A stretch of DNA of 64,000 nt from Roseovarius sp. W115. GTDB taxonomy: Bacteria; Pseudomonadota; Alphaproteobacteria; Rhodobacterales; Rhodobacteraceae. Positions 54,514 to 63,358 of this stretch are shown here, piece after piece. Position 1 is the stretch's first letter; each line of letters starts with the position of its first letter. The position numbers were made by a program, and so were the translations under genes. Location of the stretch: contig NZ_CP146606.1 in the NCBI RefSeq assembly GCF_032842945.2, positions 3,538,501 to 3,602,500 on the forward strand. Direction: 5' to 3'. The notes beneath the pieces are model-generated. The model saw only the letters and a program-made list of their open reading frames with translations. It ran no database searches and was not told the origin of the DNA.

Positions 54514-55674
54514 TCACACCGGCATCCGTTGCTCGACCACTTCCGCCCACCAGCTGCAGCCAAAGGGGATGGCATCGTCGCTGAAATTGTATTCCGGATG
54601 ATGCACCGGGGCAGTCTGCCCATTGCCCATCAGGATATAGGCACCGGGCCGTTCCTCCAGCATGAAGGCGAAATCCTCGCCGCCCATGACGAGAGGCGCA
54701 TCCTCGCATTGCCCGGTCACTTGTCGCGCAGCGTGGGCGGCAAACTCGGTCTGTTCGGCGTGGTTGGCCATCACTGGATAGTTGCGCTCATACTCCAATG
54801 TGATCGTCCCACCAAAGGCCTCGCCGATGTTCTCACACAGCGCGCGCATGCGCTTTTCAGTCAGATCGCGGATGGCCGGGCTGAGCGTGCGCACCGTGCC
54901 CATCAGCGTGACCTGTGAGGGAATGACATTGAACGTCTTCGAGGATGTCTCCATCGACGTCACGGAGACCACGGCATTCTCAATCGGATCAGCGTTGCGG
55001 CTCACAATGGTCTGCAGCGCATTCACCAACTGGGCCGTCATCACCACGGGGTCTATGGTTTCATGCGGTTTGGCGGCATGTCCGCCTTTGCCATCCACCA
55101 CGATGTCAAACTTGTCGGTCGCGGCAAAAAATGGTCCGGGGCGAATGGCAAACGTGCCCTCCGGCACGCCGGGCCAGTTGTGCATGCCGTAAACTTCCTG
55201 AATGCCGAACCGGTCCATCAGCCCGTCTTGGCACATCTCGCGCCCGCCGCCGCCGCCCTCTTCGGCCGGTTGAAAGATCACCACCGCCGTGCCGTTGAAA
55301 TTTCGCGTCTCCGCCAGGTACTTCGCCGCCCCCAAAAGCATCGCCGTGTGACCGTCATGCCCACAGGCATGCATCTTGCCGTCGGTTTTGGAGGCATAGT
55401 CGAGCCCGGTTTGCTCATGTATCGGCAGTGCGTCCATATCGGCACGCAGGCCAATAACCTTGCCCGATCCGCTTTCGCGCCCCTTGATCACGCCCACAAC
55501 ACCGGTGCGGCCAATGCCAGTCACCACCTCGTCACAGCCAAAGTCTTTGAGCTTTTCCTCGACCAAAGCGCTGGTGCGATGGGTGTCAAACATCAGCTCA
55601 GGATTTGCATGAATATCCCGTCGCCAGGCGGTGATTTCATCCTGCAGGTCGGCAAAGCGGTTTTTCACGGGCAT
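54514..55674 (-). CDS. M20 family amidohydrolase (HipO-type), transporter-linked
   Basis: A 386-aa metal-dependent N-acyl amino acid or peptide amidohydrolase. Motifs are GLRADMDALP (about 79-88), MHACGHDGH (about 103-111), QPAEEGGGG (about 139-147), and YGMHNWPG, with GEDFAFML near the C-terminus. It resembles the enzyme at 10268-11443 throughout but is encoded 11 bases after the transporter ATPase. This placement suggests it processes what the importer brings in. Confidence 0.9.
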   Translation of the reverse strand: MPVKNRFADLQDEITAWRRDIHANPELMFDTHRTSALVEEKLKDFGCDEVVTGIGRTGVVGVIKGRESGSGKVIGLRADMDALPIHEQTGLDYASKTDGKMHACGHDGHTAMLLGAAKYLAETRNFNGTAVVIFQPAEEGGGGGREMCQDGLMDRFGIQEVYGMHNWPGVPEGTFAIRPGPFFAATDKFDIVVDGKGGHAAKPHETIDPVVMTAQLVNALQTIVSRNADPIENAVVSVTSMETSSKTFNVIPSQVTLMGTVRTLSPAIRDLTEKRMRALCENIGEAFGGTITLEYERNYPVMANHAEQTEFAAHAARQVTGQCEDAPLVMGGEDFAFMLEERPGAYILMGNGQTAPVHHPEYNFSDDAIPFGCSWWAEVVEQRMPV

Positions 55675-55685
55675 GGGGCGTCCTT

Positions 55686-57458
55686 TCAGTCATATCCGCT
55701 GTCAGAGATCAGCACATGATGCCCCGGCGTCACCTCTTGGTAAATTGAAGGGCCGGGATCATGTCCGATCTTATGTATAGGTGAGGGAATTGGTTTGAAA
55801 TTCAACTCATCATCTTTGATGCGCTGCTTGGGATTCGGGACCGGCACAGCGCTCAGCAAGGCTTTGGTATAGCTATGACGAGGATCGCGCAGCACCGCGT
55901 CGCGGGGTCCACGCTCAACAATGCGCCCCAGATACATAACCGCAATCTCATGGCTCATCTGCTCAACCACGGCCATGTCGTGGCTGATGAAGAGAAAAGA
56001 CAGCCCCAAATCCGCCTGCAAGTCCCGCAACAGGCTCAGGACCTCGGCCTGCACACTGACATCCAGCGCGCTGACGGCCTCATCCGCCACAATCAGCTTG
56101 GGGCTCAACGCCAACGCGCGCGCAATCGCGACCCGTTGACGTTGCCCTCCGGAAAGTTCATGCGGATAGCGTTGCAAAAGGTCTTGCGGCAGGTGCACCC
56201 GGTCAAACAGCTCTGCAACACGGGCCTCTGTATCCTGACGTGGCATGGGCGCATAGTTCCACAGCGGCTCGGCCGCCTGATCTGCCACGCGGCGCTGCGG
56301 GTTGAGGCTGGCGTAAGGGTCCTGAAAAATCATCTGCATGCCCGACCGCGCCGTGCGCAGGCCCTGCGTGTTGAGCGCCAGAACATCCTGCCCATCGAAC
56401 TGCACCGTGCCGGATGTCGGCTTAACCAGCCGCAGGATGGACCGGCCCACAGTGGATTTCCCACTGCCCGACTCGCCAACCAGCGCGAGTGTGCGCCCCG
56501 GTTGCAACGAGAAAGACACGTCCGTCACTGCGTGCAGCTCAGCCACCGTGCGGCGCAGCATACCTCCCTTCACCGCAAAGCGGGTTGTGAGGTTATTGAC
56601 CTTAAGCAGCGGCGGACCTGTATCCGCCACCTCAGAGACAGTGCTCCCCTGCCCCAGACGTGGCACCGCCTTGAGAAGCGCCTTGGTGTAAGTCGCCTTT
56701 GGGCGCTCAAAGATGTCGTTGACCGGGCCTTCTTCCACCTTGCGCCCATCCTGCATGACCACCACACGGTCCGCCACTTGGGCCACCACGGCCATGTCAT
56801 GCGTGATAAACAGGACCGCCGCGCCGGTTTCAGCCTTGAGCCGGTTGATCAGTGCCAGGATCTCGGCCTGCGTGGTCACATCAAGCGCCGTGGTCGGCTC
56901 ATCCGCGATGAGCAGTCTGGGCCGACAGGCCAGCGCCATGGCAATCACAACACGCTGCCGCATCCCGCCCGAAAGCTCATGCGGATATTGCCGCAGACGC
57001 CGCTCCGGCTCTGGCAATCGCACTTGCTGCAACAAGTCCAGCGCTCGATCACGCGCCGCTTTGCGGCTTAGCCCTTCATGCTGCCGCAAACCTTCGGTGA
57101 GTTGCCGTTCCACCGTGAACACCGGATTGAGCGCGGTCATCGGCTCCTGAAAGATCATCGCTATGTCGTTGCCGCGCAGATGACGCATGGTGTCAGCAGT
57201 GGCTTGCGTCAGGTCCTGTGCTGTGCCTTCGGCCTCAAACCGAACCCGCCCGCCTGTGATCTCTCCGCCACCAAATTCGACCAGCCGCATCAGCGAAAGC
57301 GCCGAGACCGATTTGCCCGAGCCGGATTCACCGACGATACAGAGCGTCTCGCCCGGGAACACATCAAAAGAGACATCCTCCACCCCCGCGACCACACCCT
57401 GCCGTGTCGCAAAGCGCACTTGCAGGTTTTCGATCTTGGCGAGAGGACGGTCGAGCAT
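55686..57458 (-). CDS. peptide ABC transporter, fused double ATPase (DppD-DppF)
   Basis: A 590-aa protein with two complete ABC ATPase domains. The first (about 5-260) has Walker A GESGSGKS, signature LSGGMRQRV and Walker B LLIADEPTTALD. The second (about 290-560) has GESGSGKST, LSGGQRQRV and LIVADEAVSALD. Each is followed by the oligopeptide-transporter C-terminal extension (SYTKALLSAVP). The fusion replaces separate DppD and DppF subunits and powers the permeases encoded on the opposite strand at 52466-54359. It lies between the acylase and amidohydrolase genes in one operon. Confidence 0.92.
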   Translation of the reverse strand: MLDRPLAKIENLQVRFATRQGVVAGVEDVSFDVFPGETLCIVGESGSGKSVSALSLMRLVEFGGGEITGGRVRFEAEGTAQDLTQATADTMRHLRGNDIAMIFQEPMTALNPVFTVERQLTEGLRQHEGLSRKAARDRALDLLQQVRLPEPERRLRQYPHELSGGMRQRVVIAMALACRPRLLIADEPTTALDVTTQAEILALINRLKAETGAAVLFITHDMAVVAQVADRVVVMQDGRKVEEGPVNDIFERPKATYTKALLKAVPRLGQGSTVSEVADTGPPLLKVNNLTTRFAVKGGMLRRTVAELHAVTDVSFSLQPGRTLALVGESGSGKSTVGRSILRLVKPTSGTVQFDGQDVLALNTQGLRTARSGMQMIFQDPYASLNPQRRVADQAAEPLWNYAPMPRQDTEARVAELFDRVHLPQDLLQRYPHELSGGQRQRVAIARALALSPKLIVADEAVSALDVSVQAEVLSLLRDLQADLGLSFLFISHDMAVVEQMSHEIAVMYLGRIVERGPRDAVLRDPRHSYTKALLSAVPVPNPKQRIKDDELNFKPIPSPIHKIGHDPGPSIYQEVTPGHHVLISDSGYD

Positions 57459-57515
57459 GAGGGCCTGTGGCTCCGCTATGAATGCATCAGACGCTAGTGC
57501 TGCTACCGTCTGACG

Positions 57516-60005
57516 TCAAACAAGGCATGCTGCTTTATTTGGCTGGCAGAAACCGCGTGACCCCAACAGACGCCGCCCTTGCCAGATCTGCATCAAGCGA
57601 CATGGGAATATACTCCCCCGCCTCCAGAGCTGCGACAGGTCATCGTAATGTCGGCTCAGGAAGTGACCCGACTGACCGGTGGAAATGATGAACACGCTGC
57701 TGTCCGGATCCGCGAAGTCATAGACCCCGCGATAAGCGGCGCCATGCACGTTGTGGAAAGGATCAGCTCCCTCTCCCGCCGTGCGCCCGCGCAAGAGCGT
57801 GTTATCGCCCCCGGAGGTGGACTGGCGAATGTTCACAAAATACCGCAGCACCGGGATATCTCCCAACACTTGATGATCATGGGTGGCCTGATGCGCATCG
57901 CCCCAGCGCAGGCTTTCCAGCGCGGTGCCATAGCGCTCATCAATCCACACAAGCGCGTCATCCAGCGCCAGCCGGGCAATGTCGGTGCAGGTCTCGGTGA
58001 TGGTTGACTGCCGGATATCGCACCAGGCCGATGCACCGTCGATATCTCGGTAAACGCGCTCGATAAACACCGGATCGGGATGGGTGAACTCTTCGGCCAG
58101 CGGCCCCATGTCATCCTCGATGAGCCGCTCCTGCAGCGCGCGCAGCCAGGCAGCATAAATCAGCGGCTCAGGCAGATGCTCGTTCATCTCACCGTTCCAG
58201 CGTTGCAACAGGTCCAAAGCCCGCTGGCGTTGCCGTTCAGGCGTACCGTCAGGAGCAGCCTCGCCAGTGAACCAAAGGTCCTTGCCGATGAGGGGTAGAA
58301 GTGACCGCGCGGTGAAACTCACCGTATCAAGCTGTGCCTCGATAAAGCTGTCTCGCGTATGCACCTGCCGCGTCTGCATCAACCGCCGCCAGCGCAAAAC
58401 GCGCTGCGTGTCGCCCCAGACATGGCTGACATGCTGTGGGAAAGGCCGGTCCACGGTTTTGTTGTTGGTATTGCCCAGCAAACCGCCTGCGGGGGCCACA
58501 AACTCCGGATTGGCCGAATAGGCATTTATCCCCTGCCAGCGGTTCTCTTCGATCCATCCCCGGCTGGGCATACGCCCCTGGCTTTCGTGGGCGGCATTGC
58601 GGCGTGGCATCGCCCCCACGGTTTTCATCGCAATCATGTTGCGGTCCACCACGGTCAGATTCTGCGACGGGGCCACGTATAGCTCGCCCGCGGCCAGCGC
58701 CTCGCGCACCGACTGCCCGCGCATCAACGCATAGCCCGCGCTCATGGTGGTGTCGCGATCCGACAACGCCGTCCAGGCCAGCGAGGCGACATGGCCAGCA
58801 GGTGTCACTTCGGCGAGGTTGTAGTGCGAGCCGGGGAGGACCGGGCCATTTTCGGTCCACCGCAAGGTCATCGTGACGGGTGTGGTATCCTTGATGCGGA
58901 TAATCGAGCTTTCTGTGCGAAATGGCTGATACCCATCCGGGGTCAGATATTCCTGCGGGTTTTCGGGGTTGAGTTTTTCAACGTAAAGATCCTGATCATC
59001 TAGATAGGATGACGTAATCCCCCAGCCCAGCGTATCCGACCGCCCCGTCATGACAATCGGAATGCCCGGAATTGTGCCGCCGATAACCCCGCCGGTCTCA
59101 AGCTCAAGCCGCGCCAGATACCACATCGCCGGTGCGGTAAAGCCGAGATGCGGATCGTTGGCCAGTAGCGTCGCGCCAGCCGCAGAGCGTTTGGGCGCTG
59201 CCGCCCAGACATTGGAGGCTCCTGCATGTGCGCGCTTTTGGAACGGCGACAAGGGATGGTCTGGAATGCCGGTTCCCGTAGCTTGCGCAAAACTTTGCCC
59301 CTGTGGGAACAGCGACGCGTAGTCCGGCAACGCCGCGATGCCATTGCCCGGGGCCAACGGCATGATGTCGTTCAGTCGCGCGGCGTTGTTCAGCGCCAGC
59401 GAACTGCGCGCGTAAAGCACTTCTTCTTCCAGATGCGAGGACAGCTGCACCGACAGAAGTTTCAGAATGGCCAGCGAATCCGCAGGCTGCCAGGGTGAAA
59501 TGGGTGAGTTGATAAAGAAAAGTTCCGGCGCGCCGCGCCCCAGGGCAAACGTGTTGATTTCACTCAGCCGCGCGTTGATCCCGGCTGAGTAAGCTGCCAG
59601 TGCAGCCTGCGTCTGGCTGTCCTGTGCGGCAACGGATGTCTTGGCGAGAGTATAGAGATCAAACCGGCGCATCAGCTTGTCGATCTCAACCGTGCGCACA
59701 CCCAGCACTTCTGACAACCGCCCCTGCGCCGTGCGCCGCAGCATCACCATCTGCCACAGCCGGTCCTGCGCATGGGCATACCCCAGACCAAAGAACGTAT
59801 CGCTGTCCTGCTGACCAAAGATATGCGGCACGTTGGAATTGTCGCGCACGATATCCATCGGCTGCGCAACGCCATCCGTGCCTAGCGTTTTCTGGTAATC
59901 CGGCAGCGACCGCGATAGCAGGTAGTAACTGATCAACACAGCAGCCAATCCCAGAAGGATCATCCCCCCTGCGATCCGGATCAGCCACACAAAAACTTGC
60001 GCCAT
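57516..60005 (-). CDS. penicillin acylase family N-terminal-nucleophile hydrolase
   Basis: An 829-aa precursor of the penicillin amidase (S45) family. It has an N-terminal membrane anchor (about 5-30) and an alpha-chain region. A spacer follows, and then Ser264 in GASNVWAAAPK, the expected nucleophile exposed by autocleavage; NDPHLG follows 20 residues later as in the family. The rest forms the beta chain. Members cleave penicillins, cyclic lipopeptides or acyl-homoserine lactones. The periplasmic position and linkage to a peptide importer and M20 hydrolase favour N-acyl amide scavenging. Substrate is unproven. Confidence 0.9.
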   Translation of the reverse strand: MAQVFVWLIRIAGGMILLGLAAVLISYYLLSRSLPDYQKTLGTDGVAQPMDIVRDNSNVPHIFGQQDSDTFFGLGYAHAQDRLWQMVMLRRTAQGRLSEVLGVRTVEIDKLMRRFDLYTLAKTSVAAQDSQTQAALAAYSAGINARLSEINTFALGRGAPELFFINSPISPWQPADSLAILKLLSVQLSSHLEEEVLYARSSLALNNAARLNDIMPLAPGNGIAALPDYASLFPQGQSFAQATGTGIPDHPLSPFQKRAHAGASNVWAAAPKRSAAGATLLANDPHLGFTAPAMWYLARLELETGGVIGGTIPGIPIVMTGRSDTLGWGITSSYLDDQDLYVEKLNPENPQEYLTPDGYQPFRTESSIIRIKDTTPVTMTLRWTENGPVLPGSHYNLAEVTPAGHVASLAWTALSDRDTTMSAGYALMRGQSVREALAAGELYVAPSQNLTVVDRNMIAMKTVGAMPRRNAAHESQGRMPSRGWIEENRWQGINAYSANPEFVAPAGGLLGNTNNKTVDRPFPQHVSHVWGDTQRVLRWRRLMQTRQVHTRDSFIEAQLDTVSFTARSLLPLIGKDLWFTGEAAPDGTPERQRQRALDLLQRWNGEMNEHLPEPLIYAAWLRALQERLIEDDMGPLAEEFTHPDPVFIERVYRDIDGASAWCDIRQSTITETCTDIARLALDDALVWIDERYGTALESLRWGDAHQATHDHQVLGDIPVLRYFVNIRQSTSGGDNTLLRGRTAGEGADPFHNVHGAAYRGVYDFADPDSSVFIISTGQSGHFLSRHYDDLSQLWRRGSIFPCRLMQIWQGRRLLGSRGFCQPNKAACLV

Positions 60006-60096
60006 ACCTGCCTCGAATTACCTTGCATCTTGGGTCGGGATAGTCAGAAATCCCGCCCATGACAATGACCGCCTTAAGGCGCAAAGGGAGAATATC

Positions 60097-60969
60097 ATGG
60101 CAAAGCTGGCATTTCTGGGCATGGGCGTAATGGGATACCCAATGGCAGGGCACCTGAAGGCCGCTGGTCATGAGGTATGCGTCTACAACCGAACCTTTGC
60201 CAAGGCCGAGGCTTGGGCCGCCCAACATGGCGGAACGGCCGCCAAAACGCCACGCGAGGCCGCGGCAGGCGCAGAGTTTGTCATGGCCTGTGTAGGCAAT
60301 GATGATGATTTGCGCAGCGTCTGCACAGGCGACGATGGCGCGTTTGCAGGCATGTCCAAGGGGGCGATCTTTGTCGATCACACCACCGTTTCGGACACGG
60401 TCACACATGAGCTCTATGCCGTTGCCAAAGGTCACGGCCTCAACTTTGTCGACGCGCCAATTTCCGGTGGTCAGGCGGGTGCAGAGAACGCCCAGCTCGG
60501 CATCATGTGCGGCGGCGATCAAGATGCCTACGACGCGGCAGAGCCGGTGATGAATGTCTATGCCAAGCTCTGCAAACGCATTGGCGAGAGTGGCGCGGGC
60601 CAGGTCACCAAGATGTGCAACCAGATTGCTATTGCCGGGCTGGTTCAGGGCCTGTCAGAGGCCCTGCATTTTGCGGAAAAAGCCGGGCTTGATGGGCGTT
60701 CGGTGGTCGAGGTGATCAGCCAGGGCGCAGCAGGAAGCTGGCAGATGTCCAACCGCTACGAGACCATGCTGGATGATCACTTTGAACACGGGTTTGCCGT
60801 CGACTGGATGCGCAAGGACCTTGATATCTGCCTGACCAGCGCCGACAAAAACGGCGCCTCCCTGCCCGTCACAGCGCTTGTCGATCAGTTCTACAAGGAC
60901 GTGCAAAAAATGGGTGGCGGGCGGTGGGATACCTCCAGCCTGTTTAAGCGCCTGCGCAAAATGGGCTGA
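60097..60969 (+). CDS. NAD(P)-dependent beta-hydroxyacid dehydrogenase family oxidoreductase
   Basis: A 290-aa member of the 3-hydroxyisobutyrate dehydrogenase / tartronate semialdehyde reductase family. The Rossmann motif is GMGVMGYPMAGHL (about 8-20). The substrate-binding DAPISGGQAGAENAQLG is at about 122-138, and the catalytic lysine is in GAGQVTKMCNQ (about 175). Succinic semialdehyde or glyoxylate reductase activity is also possible. It is preceded by a good AAGGGAGA site and followed by two perfect hairpins. Confidence 0.9.
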   Translation: MAKLAFLGMGVMGYPMAGHLKAAGHEVCVYNRTFAKAEAWAAQHGGTAAKTPREAAAGAEFVMACVGNDDDLRSVCTGDDGAFAGMSKGAIFVDHTTVSDTVTHELYAVAKGHGLNFVDAPISGGQAGAENAQLGIMCGGDQDAYDAAEPVMNVYAKLCKRIGESGAGQVTKMCNQIAIAGLVQGLSEALHFAEKAGLDGRSVVEVISQGAAGSWQMSNRYETMLDDHFEHGFAVDWMRKDLDICLTSADKNGASLPVTALVDQFYKDVQKMGGGRWDTSSLFKRLRKMG

Positions 60970-60980
60970 GCGACGCCCGA

Positions 60981-61031
60981 CCCAAAAGCTTTCAAAAAGC
61001 TTTTGGGAATTCCTTTCGCGAAGGAATTCCC
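60981..61031. repeat. double palindrome after the dehydrogenase gene
   Basis: Two perfect hairpins share three G bases. CCCAAAAGCTTT pairs with AAAGCTTTTGGG around CAA, and GGGAATTCCTT pairs with AAGGAATTCCC around TCGCG. The pair starts 12 bases after the stop codon. There is no T-run, so it may be a REP-like element stabilising or ending the transcript. Confidence 0.6.
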
Positions 61032-61145
61032 ACCCCGTTTGGGCAAGGTTACCCATGCGCGCGGCCCCATCCCTCCTCTACAACTATGCCTGCACAGCGC
61101 ACCCATGTTTTTGGTGCGCCATAATTTTCAGCGTGGGAGGAGAAA

Positions 61146-61622
61146 ATGAAACAGGTTTTGGCAGCAGCGTTCTGCATGGCGCTAGCCAGCACAGCACAGG
61201 CTGGAGGAACATACGACTCAACCGGCACTGTAGTTGGCCAATCCACCAGCAGCATTCACGCTCTGCAGGATGGTCATCTGGTGCTTGAACTGCGTTCGAC
61301 CCATGACGCATTCCAAATGGCGGCGGCCGACCACCCCTTTTCGGGCATGAGCGGGTCCTGCACGGGTGCGGCAGAAATTCGCGGCGCATCTGCGACCGGT
61401 GGCGGCATGTGCGTCTACACCAGCGCAGATGGCAGCATGGCCGTCAATCGTTGGACAGTGACGGGACTGGGGGCCGACGGCGCATTTGAAGGGCATTGGG
61501 TCATGATCGCGGGCAATGGCAAGATGGAAGGGCTGACCGGGGGCGGAACCTATCGCAGTCTGACCAATCCAGAGACCGGCGCACAACACATCACACTCAC
61601 GGGCGCGATAACGAAACCCTGA
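61146..61622 (+). CDS. secreted protein, probable paralogue of the 48180 gene product
   Basis: A 158-aa protein from ATG 61146 after a GGGAGGAG site, with a signal peptide (1-19, cleavage after AQA). Like the protein at 48180 it has SCTGAAEI and GGMCVYTSADG (two cysteines), a Trp-containing strand, and GHWVMIAGNGKMEGLTGGGT. The glycine-rich beta-strand pattern fits a small eight-stranded barrel such as the allene-oxide-cyclase-like fold, but I cannot confirm this. No neighbour explains its role. Confidence 0.75.
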   Translation: MKQVLAAAFCMALASTAQAGGTYDSTGTVVGQSTSSIHALQDGHLVLELRSTHDAFQMAAADHPFSGMSGSCTGAAEIRGASATGGGMCVYTSADGSMAVNRWTVTGLGADGAFEGHWVMIAGNGKMEGLTGGGTYRSLTNPETGAQHITLTGAITKP

Positions 61623-61668
61623 TCCCGGGCGCAATTTCAGCCCCACTCACATTAAGAAGGACTCACAT

Positions 61669-61956
61669 ATGTTTGCGCGTGTTACGCATTTTCAGATGAA
61701 ACCCGATATGGTCCAAGACGCGATTGCGCGGCTCGACCAGATGAAACCGGCCATCATGAACCTGCCGGGGCTGCATCAGTTCATCAATGCCATCAACGAG
61801 GACGGTAGCGGATGTGTGGTTGCATTGGTGGAAAGCAAGGAAATCTCAGATGCCAATGAAGACGCCGTGGCGCAGCTTTGGTCGCAATTTGCCGACCACC
61901 TCACCGCCCCTCCAGAGGCCTCTGGCTTTGATTTTGTGGCCAACTGGTCTGCGTGA
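61669..61956 (+). CDS. small dimeric alpha/beta-barrel (ABM-like) protein
   Basis: A 95-aa protein with the ferredoxin-like pattern of antibiotic-biosynthesis-monooxygenase (ABM) domains: strand FARVTHFQMK, helix with DAIARLDQMKPAIMNLPGL, strand GCVVALVESK and helix AQLWSQFADHL. Single-domain members are stress or haem-related proteins or have no known activity. It follows the secreted-protein gene by 46 bases with AAGAAGGA before the ATG. Confidence 0.75.
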   Translation: MFARVTHFQMKPDMVQDAIARLDQMKPAIMNLPGLHQFINAINEDGSGCVVALVESKEISDANEDAVAQLWSQFADHLTAPPEASGFDFVANWSA

Positions 61957-62022
61957 CCGAGTCAATGACCTCAAACGCGCCCGCTCTCTCCTCCAGATTG
62001 ATCGGGCGTGTGGGGGCGGTGT

Positions 62023-63243
62023 TCAATTGCGAAGCTCAAACATGTGTTTGTCTTCCACGTTGAAGATCGCCCCAACCGTTTTGAACACAGACAAAGCGTC
62101 GTTCAGCGATTGCGCCGAATTCACACCCACCTTTTCGTAGACCGCCTGAATCTGGTTGCGGACAGTCTTTTCCGCCCGCCCCGTCGCTGCTGCAATCTCG
62201 GACGGGCTTTGTCCCGCAACCACGGCGCTACAAATCTCTGCCTCGCGTTGCGTCAGCTCAAACACATCCCGCAAGAGCCCTGTGTTCACCGGCTCATCAC
62301 CGAGACTTCCCACGAAGATCGCATAGAGCCGGCGCGCATCGTAAAGATCCTGATCCGCCTCACCTGCATCCGCCATCGAGGGATGAAACGGCGCAATGCA
62401 AAGTGACACCGGCCCGTCATGCTCCTCCAGCCGCAACCCGGCAGGCACATTATTTTGCGCAAGACCTTCAATCTGACGGTAGACCGCGCTGGTGTTTCTT
62501 GGGTCGCTCAGCATCAGCTGACCCGATGCATTGGTGCGAAACAGGGCGTCCCGGTCCAAAAGCCGCTGACCGGCGGCATTGGAAAAGACCAGCCGCGCCT
62601 CGCGATCCGTGACCAGCATCGGCAAAGCGATGGCATCCAGAAAGCCCTGAAATGTCTCAGAGGCTTCCTTGGCCATCCGCAAGGCCCGTGCAATGCGCGT
62701 TGCACGCACCACATGGGGTGAGATCAGTTCAAACACCTGTTTGAGCGCCTCGGGGTCAGGAGTGTCATTGCTTTTCTCATTTTCGAAAAAGATGAACACC
62801 GCCTCGCGAAGCCCGCTCTGAGCAAATTTCAGCGACACCCAATGGCCAATTCCGGCCGGTTCCAAAACGGTCTTGTACGAAGTTGAGGATCTGAATTCCT
62901 CGTCCGTGAAAATCTCACGCGAGTAATAGACATCGCCAATCTGCGGATCGATGCGCTTCAGAAGCTCCCGGCGGTGGTCGTTCTGATCCTCGCCGATGCC
63001 GTGTACTTTGCCGTCTTTGGTGTGCTTGTCATAGACCTCTTGTGAGGCTGTGTTGAACCCATCAGGGTTATACATCCCGATGAATTTTTCGCCTTCCTGG
63101 GTGTAGACAGCCCCCATAAAGCCTTGGAATTTCTGGTTGAGCGTCACCAACAACTGCTGCCACTGCTTCGGCTCCAGCGCCGAGTCGTACACCACCCCGA
63201 TTAAATCGCTCAGTTCCTGAAGTTCAGACCGCGTCTGCTCCAT
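62023..63243 (-). CDS. LuxR-family transcriptional regulator with PAS-like sensor region
   Basis: A 406-aa regulator. The C-terminal LuxR/FixJ helix-turn-helix spans about residues 340-400 (LTQREAEICSAVVAGQSPSEIAAATGR, core QREAEI and KTVRNQ). A PAS-like segment lies at about 205-300 (LDAIALPMLVTDREARLVFSNAAG, core VTDREARLVFSN). The N-terminal 190 residues are helical and of unknown type. It lacks the phospho-acceptor receiver domain and the autoinducer-binding signature, so it probably senses a small ligand directly. Its targets are not evident; flanking genes are unrelated. Confidence 0.85.
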   Translation of the reverse strand: MEQTRSELQELSDLIGVVYDSALEPKQWQQLLVTLNQKFQGFMGAVYTQEGEKFIGMYNPDGFNTASQEVYDKHTKDGKVHGIGEDQNDHRRELLKRIDPQIGDVYYSREIFTDEEFRSSTSYKTVLEPAGIGHWVSLKFAQSGLREAVFIFFENEKSNDTPDPEALKQVFELISPHVVRATRIARALRMAKEASETFQGFLDAIALPMLVTDREARLVFSNAAGQRLLDRDALFRTNASGQLMLSDPRNTSAVYRQIEGLAQNNVPAGLRLEEHDGPVSLCIAPFHPSMADAGEADQDLYDARRLYAIFVGSLGDEPVNTGLLRDVFELTQREAEICSAVVAGQSPSEIAAATGRAEKTVRNQIQAVYEKVGVNSAQSLNDALSVFKTVGAIFNVEDKHMFELRN

Positions 63244-63358
63244 CTACCATACCCTACGTCACCCACGACAGGCAGACTGCGTCGAAGGCGCGAAAAAAGC
63301 AACGTTTTCGCAGCCTGGAAACGTCAGAGCTTTGGAAATCACGCCAATACGTGTTCCG

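Noticed and set aside
55875..57071. 398-codon plus-strand frame opposite the transporter ATPase
   Set aside because: The minus strand encodes two intact ABC domains. The plus frame is rich in His, Arg and Gln, as expected of a GC-rich shadow.
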